Below are positions 22,089-32,385 of a stretch of 64,000 nucleotides of DNA, piece after piece. Every line of letters begins with the position of its first letter. The first letter of the stretch is position 1. The notes beneath the pieces were generated by a model. That model made no database searches and was not told the origin of the DNA. It saw only the letters and a list, made by a program, of their open reading frames with translations. Source of the stretch: Cheilinus undulatus (lineage: Eukaryota > Chordata > Actinopteri > Labriformes > Labridae). The translations under genes and the position numbers were made by a program. The stretch lies in assembly GCF_018320785.1 (NCBI RefSeq), contig NC_054886.1, forward strand, positions 10,933,030 through 10,997,029, given 5' to 3'.

Positions 22089-22261
22089 TAAGGCTGGGCA
22101 ATTAATCTAAATATAGATTAAATCATTAAATGGCCTGCAGCAATTTTCAAATTGCAGAAGGTGGAATATTTTTCCTGAAATGTGTCAAAATACCAGTTTA
22201 CAACTTTCTGTAATGCTTTATTTTAATGGGCCCTAATTACCTGGTAATTTTATAGTAATGT

Positions 22262-22696
22262 GCAATTATCTGGTAACATCTCAAGAATAAGATGATAATT
22301 ACCTTTAAAAAGTTGGTATTTTAACAAGTTATAAATTACAAATATTAAGGAAGTATTTACCTAGTAATAATGTATTAATTATAAAATAGTTCTTTATAAT
22401 ATTTTTTGTTTTTTTGGGTAACTAAGTGGTATTTTACCATGAAATTCCTTGAGAGGATAATTTTCTAATAAATCTCTCGATAATTCTCAGCTTCCAGTTG
22501 AAGTGAGTCCTTTCACTGAGTCATTTTTAGGGTGAGGGTAGTGTAAAATGCCACCTAATTACCAGAGAACTGCACAGTATTATGAGGAATTCCTTATAAC
22601 TAATACTACATAAATGCTTCCATAATATTACTTGGTAAAATGTCAACTCATTATTAGGTAACGGCACCTCATTCTTGAGAAAATTACTAGATAATT
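22262..22696. mobile_element. Probable MITE with imperfect inverted ends
   Basis: CAATTATCTGGTAACATCTC and AAGAATAAG at the left match the reverse complement of CATTCTTGAGAAAATTACTAGATAATT at the right. The interior is AT-rich and non-coding. No clear target duplication was found. Confidence 0.5.
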
Positions 22697-22699
22697 TAT

Positions 22700-24360
22700 T
22701 TTATTTATTTATTTTTCATTTTATTGCACATATTGAATAAAGAAAAATAAAGAAAATTGAACATTCAAATGAACATCAAATAGAACAAATTATTACAATA
22801 CGATTGACAAAGTGCTTAAACAAGATCCACAACAATACCCTGACAGGAGAAAACGCAAAGCAGAAGTGAAATAGACTATAATGTCAGAGAATAATTAAGA
22901 GTTTGTTGTGCTTAACTGGTCCAAAAAAAAAATATTTAGTTTGTTTCTTTAATTAATTTAAGTTGCTGCAGTTTCTGTTCAAAGTGATTCAGGAGGGATT
23001 GCTCCAAAGATCTGATCTCATGTTGGCAACTTTTCAAGATGGAAACCAAGGATTCTGCGCAATTTAGACAGACTGCAGGAGTTTTCTTGAAAGTTTTCAT
23101 GAACTTCTAGTGTTTTCGCTGCTGGATTGAGTCAATATTGTTGATATTCTTTTCTTTGACAGGAATCATACAGAAGGTTAGATTTTTGATATCTGTTGAT
23201 TTATAAATTGTTGGCTCCCTGCTGTACAGTTCCTGTTTCTCTGAAAACCACCAACAGAGAAAAAAAGGTGGATCAGTCCGCAACTGGAAATAGTCCCCAA
23301 CAACTGCATTAAACTACCCTGTTTACCTGCTAAAAACGATGCCCAGCTGTGTTTGTGAATTATTTAGGAGTTCTTTAAAAATTAAACTCACAGTTCCTCT
23401 TATGATGTCTCACCATCAGTGGCTCTTCTACAGTCTCTTCATGGAAAGTTTCTATTAATTCTTCCTTTTTATTCTAAATGAACAGAACAGAAACAGCATA
23501 TGATGTGGTTTTACCTTCAACATCTGTGCAGATGAAGAAAACAGAGGAGGGGCGGATATATGAGACTGTTTCAGGGTTGTCAGGTTATCAGAATACTAAA
23601 CTTCCGTATAACTCTTGATATTCTCTGTCCTATTTTACGATCTGAAGCTGTCTAAATAGGGAAAGAAAATCTCAGTAACTGATTCTATTGAACTGTCATA
23701 CTTCCAAGTCAAACAATGCAGTATTAATGTTTGAAAGTGAGGAGTTTGGAAAGTTGGACCACCTCTGTGATTAATCTGTTTACAAAGATATAATATAAAC
23801 CTTAGACATGGTGTATTATGAATCATTCTTCATGTCATACTCGCTTACTTCCTGTTTTATGGTGTGAGATTATCTTTAGTAAGACAAATTAGCTGATGAT
23901 GTGTTATCATTTGGCTCGCTGTTGTTGTTTTTATCATAGTAAAATCCTGACCTATGCCACTCTGACGCTGATTCAGTATAAATCTCTGACGTTCTCCAGC
24001 AGTAACTCCACAGTATAGCAGCAGAGTTTGACTCCTAACCTGCAGAGCCTGTGGGCGGGTTAAGTGTCAGGACAGAAAACAGAGGAGAGTTTCATGTGGG
24101 AGTGGGCAGAAAAATGCTCTCTAACACTTCATTTATACTGAAACTGGAGGGCAGAGTCCTCGCTGTAACATCCAGAGAGATGAGGCTGTCAGAGGGCCTA
24201 TACTTTTTATACTAGTGTTTAAAATAACACAATGAGTCCTCTCTAACATCCACATAAAGCAGATAAAACTGTCAGAATGTTTAATACTGTAGTGAACCAC
24301 ATGTTTAAAAACTGAGCAGGAACCTGCACTTTGAATTCTGTAATATTCTTTGTAAGAGGG
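22700..24360. other. Non-coding stretch with no recognised feature
   Basis: The first 250 bp are A/T-rich and could be a LINE tail, but I cannot support it. No gene or array was seen in the rest. Confidence 0.35.
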
Positions 24361-24394
24361 AGAATGACCTGATGATTTTTTTTTTTTATCTTCT

Positions 24395-25560
24395 TGTTTT
24401 TGTTTGATCATAAAAGAAAGAACAAAGAATGGAACACTGGTGATGTAACATTCTTTTTCACACCTGTATGGGGAAACAAGTAAAGAGAAAACAAAGCAAA
24501 AAAACAGAAAGAAAGAAAAATGTTTTGCTTTTCATCTTATTGTTTTTGTGCAGAGCAAAAAAAAAAAAAAAAAAAGATCAAAGAATGGAACACTAATGAT
24601 GTAACATTATTTGTCCCACCTTTGTGGGGATACAAACGAACAGGAAAAAGCAAAAAAAAAAAAAAGAGAAAGAAAGAACAAAAATGGTTCGTTTTCATCT
24701 TATTGTTTTTGTTTTATCATAAAAGTAAAAACAAAGAATGGAACATTGGTGATGTAACATTATTTGCCCCACCTTTATGGGGTTACAAATGAACAGGATA
24801 AAAAGCAAATAAAGAGATACAAAGAATGAAAAATTGTTTTTCATCTTATTGTTTTTGTGCTTAAAAAAAGAAGGATCAAAGAATGGAACACTGGTCATCT
24901 AACATTCCTTTTTTCATACCTTTATGGGGTCACAAATGAACTAGTAAAAAAGCAAAAAAAAAAAAAAGAGAAAGAAAGAACAAAAATGATTTTTTTTCCA
25001 TCTTATTGTTTTTGTTTGATCATAAAAGGAAAAACAAAGAATGGAACACTGGTGATGAAACATTCTTTTCTCATAACTTTATGGGATTACAAATACATGT
25101 AAATAAAAGCAAAAAGAGAAACAAAAACAAAAATGGGTTGTTTTTCATCTTATTGTTTGTTTTTTTTTTGCTGAACAAAAAAGGAAGATCAAAGAATGGA
25201 ACACTGGTGATATAACATTCTTTTTTCATACCTTTATGGAGTTACAAATAAAAGGGGAAAAAAAGAGAAAAAAAGAGAAACCAAAAACAAAAAATGGGTT
25301 GTTTTTCATCTTATTGTTTTGTTGCAGAACAAAAAAGACAGATCAAAAAATGGAACACTGGTGATGTAACATTCTTTTTTCACACCTGTTTGGGGTTTTA
25401 CATAAAGAAAAAACAAAGCAAAAAAAGAGAAACAAAAAATGAAAAATGGTTTGTTTTTCATCTTATTGTTGTGCTGAACAAAAAAGATGGATCAAAGAAT
25501 GGAACACCGTTGATGTAACATTCTTCTTGAAACCTTCATAAGGTCACACATGATGGAAAG
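24395..25560. repeat. Satellite array, about 153-bp unit, eight copies
   Basis: GAATGGAACA or a close variant recurs at 24427, 24583, 24736, 24881, 25039, 25194, 25348 and 25498, giving spacings of 145-158 bp. Each unit has ATCTTATTGTTTTTGTG, then an A-rich tract, then AAAGAATGGAACACTGGTGA and TATGGGGTTACAAA. Several short open frames overlap the array in register and are translation of the repeat, not genes. Confidence 0.92.
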
Positions 25561-26500
25561 GGTATTATTCCTTTTTTAACATTCTTTTTTGATCACAAAA
25601 ACAGAAGTTGAACATTCATTCATTCCTTTTTTGAAAACAAAAGACAGAAAAAAATATTTTTTCATCTTAATGTGTTTGATCTGCACATATATCTGGGCTT
25701 TTAATTATTAAAAAATAAAATCTAGTTTCTGCACATAACAGCCGACCGATGCTCCTTAACTGGCTGTATTTCCATCTCCTATAAATATTGTGCTCATATT
25801 TTGTCATATCAGCGTGCTCTAATACAGGATTACAGCAGCTTTCCTCTTAAATCCTTTAAGCGGCTAACAGACGGAGAAAGTGCTCCCTGGACGCTCAGAA
25901 ACTGCAGCGTCAGAATCACTTACAGATATTATCCCTGAGTAGAAATCTAACTTTTAATAATAAAGCTGCAGCATTGATTAACATTTGGCAGAGAGAGCGG
26001 CGTGCAGAGCCAGCTGTCAGAGCTGCATTAACCGTACCAACTTATGGTGGACGTAAATCAGACAGCAGAGAGGGAGGACACGGTTTGTTTAAACCACCAT
26101 AAACACTCGTACATCATCCGCCGCTGTCTTATCTCTGACCTCAGCCAACACGCAGCAGCACCCTCCAAATGCCGTTATCTAACACGTACACTGCTGTGGG
26201 AGCGTTTGGGGGAAAGAACGGGATCTGTACGGCTTCTGGAAGGAGAGGAGGGCCGTCAGCATGGACAGAAAGATGACATCCAATACAACAGAAGGGATGC
26301 ACCAATGGTGATGATGAAGATGCACTCAATTTTTTCTCCTCATTATCATGATAATTCAACTTCTGTGTTCAAGTATTACACCAAACATCTATATATAAAC
26401 TGATTCCTGTTATTCAACCTTCATTTTGATTTTTTAGTCCTTTTTTTTAGTCATTTTGGTTGGCTGGCCACTGAGAATTTCAGTTAATTGCTTCACATAG
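25561..26500. other. Non-coding stretch with no recognised feature
   Basis: A decayed partial satellite unit continues to about 25680. The remainder shows nothing I can support. Confidence 0.35.
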
Positions 26501-26504
26501 ACAG

Positions 26505-27167
26505 TCATATAGTCATCAGTCCATTATATATCAGTCCATAACAGGGTAACTTTGTGTGGGGTAAAAGGTGGACCAGTCCCTGTGGACATAGTCCTCCCCA
26601 GCTTTTAGTGGTTATAGCCAAATTATAGACTGTTCTTTTGATCTCGTCAAACTCAGACATGGTAAAGGCAAAGAATAAAAATTTTGCACACTTACCAGCC
26701 TTCGTTGTATTGAGATCCTGTTTGTGACGCCAATCTGATGAAGAAATATTTAATAACCACTCCAAGAACTGAGGTGAGAGAAAGACACGAGAGACAAGAT
26801 GACTTAAGTTGAGCTGTTTACTTAGTCTCGGCCGAGGAGAAACAGTGACATCAACACAGTGAGAGGTTGAAGCCAGATTTCTAACGAAGCCCAAAGTAGT
26901 TCATGCTTTTATTCCTCATGGTAAACCTTGATCCTGATCATAACTCAAGATATGATCCACAGCCTCTGCCATACTGGAGCCAGACAGTCTCCACCTAAAG
27001 GTAACCAACACACGAAACTGTGAGGAAACATTATAGGAACGAACAGCATTTTATCTACTCAAGGATGTGAGTTTAGACTATCAACCAAGGAGAAGAGGAG
27101 AGACGCCAGAGTCTCCATTCCTTACTGTACAGTGTGACCTGGGACCTTGGATAAGCTTAACAGAACA
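26505..27167 (-). mobile_element. LTR retroelement relic: LTR, primer-binding site, start of a gag-like frame
   Basis: On the minus strand, about 430 bp (27167 to 26736) could be an LTR: it starts TGTT, has an AATAAA near 26910 and ends CA. Three bases later, 26732-26715 reads TGGCGTCACAAACAGGAT, shaped like an 18-nt tRNA primer-binding site. A GCTGGTAAGTG donor-like word follows, and then an ATG frame of about 52 codons before a stop. The right end of the element and the second LTR are missing. No envelope or polymerase sequence was seen. The family is not identified. Confidence 0.55.
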
Positions 27168-27199
27168 TTTATGAATCATCAGAAATGGAAGGAATATTG

Positions 27200-27690
27200 G
27201 ATTTTTCCTTATCAGCCACTCCGGGGAAAGTTTACCACTGTTCTCAGTTTTCCCCATCTGTGGATAATGGCTCTAACTGTGATTGGCTGAAATCCCGAAG
27301 CCTTAGAAATGTCTTTGTAACCCTTTCCAGGCTGATAGATGTCAGTGGCTTTGTTTCTTATCTGTTCTTTAATTTCTTTAGATGGTGCCATGATGTGTTG
27401 CAGATATTTTAGCCTACTTCACTTTGTCAGACAGGATCTATTGAAGGGACTCATTCAGTCCACAGGTCTGGCAGTGATCAGGCCTGGGTGTGGATAGTCA
27501 AACTGAACTGAGCTTTATAAAAATGTGGCAAAGCACAGTCAATTTGGGATTTAACAGGGGCGGGAAATGACTTTTTCACATAGGGCCAGGGAGGTTCGGA
27601 TGGCTTTTTTCCCTTAATAAATGAAATCATCATTTAAAAAATGACTTTTGTATTCACTCAGGTTTTCTCTGCCAAATATTAAAAATACTC
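27200..27690 (-). mobile_element. Tc1-like transposase N-terminal relic with 5' end
   Basis: From 27391 on the minus strand the frame reads MAPSKEIKEQIRNKATDIYQ, then a helix-turn-helix stretch KGYKDISKASGFQ and RAIIHRWGK, stopping at about 27211. The region to the right, up to TTTTTCACATAGGGCCAG near 27590, is the non-coding end of the same element. The catalytic domain is missing. Confidence 0.8.
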
Positions 27691-28629
27691 CTCTAGGTGA
27701 AACAGCATTTCACAATAAAAGCCTCCAGAGAAGAGGTGGACATTTATTCAATCAGCTCTCTAATTCAGAGCTTCCCCAGTGGTGTGCTGTGCAAATTTGT
27801 ACAACCATTACTACAACGATGCAGCAACGGAAGAAACGGGAACTAGGGGTGTGGGATAGGATGATTTTAGATTGTATCATTAAGGCCTTAAAATAATTCT
27901 TATGGGCCTAATTTGAACTAATTTGAGATGTTCTGAAAAGTCAGGGATGGTAGGTTTAGGATGTGTTAGTAACGTTACCATATCAGTGCTGGATTTCGAT
28001 TCTCATCCTTGACTCACTTGGAAGTCGGGCTGATTTTCAGCCTGATTGGGCTTTTGTAGTGTAAAAGCTTAACCAGCTGCTTTCAACTGGTCCAATCACT
28101 TCTCTGCATTTTTGATATTTTAATCCCTGCCACTGTGCCTCCACCACAAGGTAAATAACTCAAATGAGAGTCACCCAGCGGAGGGAGAGAGAGAGGCGCA
28201 AGCTGCACATGGCAATCCAGGTAGAGGGGAGTGAAGACAGCAAAAACAAAGATTATATTACTGCCTGATAGTTTCACAGCTGTAATGCTCTAACAATCTT
28301 AAACTGGGCACAAGGATGAAGGATGCTTGTACTGAAGTAGTGCTGTGAGTTTCACTGCTCTCTACCCTCTGTCACAGCCTCTACTCCCCATGCTGGTTTT
28401 ATTCACCAGATCGCAAATATTAAGTCCCATTATTATTTCACTTAAGTGTTCACGGCAGTGTTACTGTCTCTTACAGACAGATAGACAGCAGAGGAGAGAA
28501 AAGGGGATGTCTCCTGGTCCTTAAAAGTCCTGAACTGTGGCCTTTTTTTTCCGTCACCTTAGTAAATAAACACTGCATGCTGTCTTATCGTAGATAACGT
28601 GGGCTGGACCAGGTGGGTTCTGTTATAAG
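27691..28629. other. Non-coding stretch with no recognised feature
   Basis: No supported exon, element or array. Confidence 0.35.
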
Positions 28630-29026
28630 TAGGGCTGTCAAGATTAATAAAGTTAATCATGATCAATTAACGTCCACAATTGGAGCACTAACATTTGTTT
28701 AATCACAATTAATTGATCCACCACTGCTTGATATCTTTCACTTACAGATTAGTGGACAAGACAGAAGTCATCCACACCTTTTTGATGATCTCTTATTTCA
28801 TTTTCAATCCATGGCTAGTTCCCTTTTACGTGGTTAAGTCCATGTTTACATCTACCTCTAAAAGTAGGTCTGTACCCAAACAGGAAGTCAATTACCCTTA
28901 ATGACATGAAAACAGTTTAAAATGGATATTGCAGACTTTTAAAATGCAATAAAATGGTGCAATTAATTGTGATCAACTACAGAAATTTGGAGATGAATTA
29001 GAAATTTTAATCTTTTGGCAGCCCTA
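28630..29026. mobile_element. hAT-like MITE
   Basis: The left end TAGGGCTGTCAAGATTAA and the reverse complement of the right end TAGGGCTGCCAAAAGATTAA are inverted repeats of the kind seen on non-autonomous hAT elements. The interior has AATTAATTGTGATCAAC-like words and no coding capacity. No convincing 8-bp target duplication was found. Confidence 0.7.
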
Positions 29027-30660
29027 GCCCAATATAAGTTATTGTTATAAACTAAGACAAAAGCAATTACATCAGAGAACATCTGTAGGCTAAATGATTC
29101 CATATAGTGATGGTGCCACTAGGTCCAAGCTAACCATCTCTGAACTCATCAGTATGTAATGACATCAAAATGAGGCTGGACTGATTAAAAATGCTTCATT
29201 GAGCTTGATATGTTCATTTTCACTTCATTCAGACCCCAAGGAGTATTTACAGTGGCCATCATAGTGCACATCATATATCAAGCATCAAGCTCTGACTTTA
29301 TAACCACAGGGAGCCCCAATAACTGCCATATGACAGCTATGGTAACTCTCAGGGGACATACTAGTTAAAAGGCAAAATAAAAACATTAGCCCCAAGCTCC
29401 TTAGCACACACAGTTAACAACAAAAGTAGAGACCTGAGATATTCTCACATTAAGTTTAGTGGAGGGAGAAGACTTCAGTGAGCCGATGGCGCTCGTCAAG
29501 CTGGGGAAAAAAGCCGCCGTATAACGAACAAGAGCTATGAGAGTGGAACAGACGTATGAGGGAAGAGCAAAGGCAATGGTTGAATAACATCTGGATTGTC
29601 TCCTTCATACTAGAGAGCTCTGTGTTGATGTTTGTCTGATAGCCCTCTGCTGCATTATCATCTTCATTTAGAGCAGGGATTTGAAGATCAGACGGGCAGA
29701 AAAGGATGAAAAATAACACAGCGGGCTCCTGCAGCCTGAGAATACTGTAGAACCCCTTCTTTTACCAGTAAGGAGCCTGCACCGATTAGATTAGTCTTCA
29801 GGTAACGTGCATGTTATTCTTTGCTGTTTTAAAAAAAATACTAATCAATTAGTCGGTGCATGGATGCAATTTTTCTTGAGTTGACTACAGACCTACTAGC
29901 AGCATGAATTCTCATCTACTGATCAAAATCAGCTGATAATGATGCTGATCAATGAGAACATCTCTAATGATCACACAGTCTAAAAATAAAACATTAGAAT
30001 CAATCCAGCAGGGAACATTCAGGAATAAATAACATTTTAATAAATTAGACAGCAGTTAAACTCTCGATCCCGATGAAGATGAAGATTGTTACCTTTAATT
30101 GTAGTAAACCAAATCATCTACACCCTAGTCTCAGACTCTCACTGAGACTGAGGGTGAGAAGAGGAGACCAGAGTCCACATAGAGGAGTCTCAGCATCGAT
30201 TCACTACACCTGTCTCCTCCAGCTGCACCCAGAGAGCCAGACCTCCCCCCCAGGAGTCTGTGAGACTATAGGACCCCCTCTGTCACAGACCAGACCTGCA
30301 AACCACTAAACTAATAAACCAGTACTTTCATCCTACTGGTCATCAGTAAACCAGTAAACCAGTACTGTCACTGCACTGAGCATCAGTAAACTAGTGCTGT
30401 AATCCTACAGGGATCTCAGTGGTTCCTGAGCAGTTAAAACAGTATTCCTGTAAAACTAAATGGGTTCTCTGAGGTCTACGGAAGCCGAACTGATTCAGTA
30501 CTACCGTAGATTCAGGGCTGATGTCCATCCTGGTCCACTGAGCTGTGAAGGTCTGAAGACCAGACACTAAAGTCTAAATAGGTTTAAAATTAGACCGGAG
30601 TCAGCAGAACTGAGTCTACTCGTCTTGGCTCTAAAGGTCCTGGTTCTACTGGTCCTGGAT
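29027..30660. other. Non-coding stretch with no recognised feature
   Basis: Contains small local repeats (CAGTAAACCAGTA near 30310-30400; CTGGTTCTACTGGTCCTGG near 30640) but nothing gene-like. Confidence 0.35.
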
Positions 30661-31150
30661 CTACTGGTCCCGGGCTGTTACCATGGATACGGTTAAAGGG
30701 CACCACATCTGTCACGAACCGGATCAAGCACAGCCAGATCAGGTCTACACCTGTCACGGTAATGAAGCCCACGCAGAATCCCGTGATAAATTCGCCGGTT
30801 CTGGTCTATATCCCCGTGAATTCCGGGACAGACTGACTGTCGTGTTCCCGTTAACGGCCAGCTCCCGTGTTCCGGTTCTTACCTGTCGAGCTGCAGCTTC
30901 GTGTCTGAAACCGGAGGAGGACCGGAGGAGACAGAGGTCTGTCGGTGTGAGGAGGAGACCGAGTCCCGCAGCAGAGGAGCCTGAGGCCGGCTGTCAGCCA
31001 CTAAATGTCGGTAAATCTCCTCCCAGCAGCCGCTTCAGCGGTTCACCGATCACCGAGCCCGACCGTAAAGCAGTGACGGCAGGGGGAGACTGCTGCTAAT
31101 AAATACTGCCTGTAAACATAGTGGAGACTGAAAGTCTCGCGAGAACAGGC
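30661..31150 (-). promoter_or_regulatory. CpG-rich promoter-like block
   Basis: By hand count there are about 34 CpG dinucleotides in 485 bp, in clear contrast with the CpG-poor flanks. The right edge carries TCTCGCGAGA at 31135-31144, a palindrome known from TATA-less CpG promoters in vertebrates. A minus-strand splice donor lies inside it. The position, on the upstream side of ache, and the strand suggest it is the ache promoter, but another transcript is possible. A 138-codon plus-strand open frame here is likely a by-product of high GC. Confidence 0.6.
30883..31130 (-). other. Candidate untranslated first exon, possibly of ache
   Basis: On the minus strand the sequence CTCGACAG/gtaagaac is a full-consensus splice donor with the exon ending at 30883. 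The start is not visible and is placed only by the promoter palindrome just upstream. The ache start-codon exon has a good acceptor and no first exon nearby, so a splice from here to 10043 (intron of about 20.8 kb) is the simplest reading. It is an inference. Confidence 0.4.
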
Positions 31151-31249
31151 ACTGTATGTTCGATCTCATACAGTACGGAGACCCTGTGGTGTCAAATAAG
31201 CTGCATGTCTGATTATGTTTGAAGATCTATAGTGGCCCTGAAGGAAAAC

Positions 31250-32385
31250 TACAGAAAAAAATATCAATGCATTTGGAAAAACATTAATGGGCAGGAAAAA
31301 CATTTCACCCTAGGATTAAATATTAAAACATAAACACATTTTACTTATCACAAACATGTTTAAAAAGACAAATGATCCAATCTATGCAAAAAATATTTGA
31401 CAGAAAACACAATGTTTCTTAAAAGCCAAATAGAGAAATAGATAAATGTTGGTTATAATAACCCCCCCCCAAAAAAAATTATAAAAAAAATTGTATAAAT
31501 TAAAAACAAAATCATTGACCAAAAATCTTATAATAAAATGCAATGTTGTTAAACTACAAGCAAAACAGATTTTATAAAATGTTTGCACCGCAGGAAAGAC
31601 AGATGCAACGAACTTTACACATAAATATTTGATAAGAAATGAAAAATGTTTTATGCAGTGCAGAAATATTCATGAAATAAATTCACGTTATGCAAAAAAT
31701 ACTGAATGATATTTCACAGCTTTGCACTTACTGAATTCATTTTCAAAAAAACAAACAAGCGGAAAATGTTTTTCCTACTGCAAAAAAGCCATATGTTTAG
31801 CATATTTGATAAAATGCCCCCTCCCAAAAAATACAGAATAGAAAGTTTAAATAAACGATATCACTAACTGCAAATTTATTTTAAAAGGAAAAAAAATCTC
31901 TAAATGCAAATTATATTTCATTTTATTTTATTTTATTTTATTTATAAAAACACTTAATTGAACAATTATGCCCCTGCCAAGAAAAAAAAAAAATCACCAG
32001 ATGCAATCATTTAATTTTTGATAAAAAAAAACACACTGAGCACAAAATGCCCAATGAAAACCACAAAAAAATACTGAATAAAAAATGTGTTTCCTAAAAT
32101 TAAAAAAACAAAAAATTAAAGATAATTTCAAAACAAAGCAAAAATATTTAAATAAAAAACAAACAAACAAACAAACAAATTTTATTATATACTAGAGCAT
32201 TAAACTAGATGGAATAAATATCTGATGTTTGATAAATTGAACAAATCATATAAAAATCATCAAAAGAATTAAATGCAAAATGCATTTTTCAAAATAAGGT
32301 ATAAACAACACTCCATATGACAAATATTTTTAAAATCAAAAAATCAGTCTGTAAAGGAAATAAGTAAGTCTTAAAAATGGAGTGA
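31250..32385. repeat. A-rich low-complexity region
   Basis: Over a kilobase of loosely repetitive AAAATGCAAAAAATATTT-like sequence, with (ATTTT)n at about 31918-31944 and (ACAA)n at about 32155-32178. No coding content. Confidence 0.6.

Noticed and set aside
24133..25518. Lys-rich and Phe-rich open frames on both strands
   Set aside because: Most follow the 153-bp satellite unit in register and have no start context or splice sites; none looks like a protein family.
24395..25560. Regular repeat array considered as a CRISPR array
   Set aside because: The genome is vertebrate, units are about 153 bp without short identical repeats and unique spacers, and no cas genes exist.
30683..31099. 138-codon plus-strand open frame in the CpG block
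   Set aside because: Stop codons are rare in CpG-rich sequence; composition is Arg/Pro/Ser-rich with no domain, and the only good splice signal is on the other strand.
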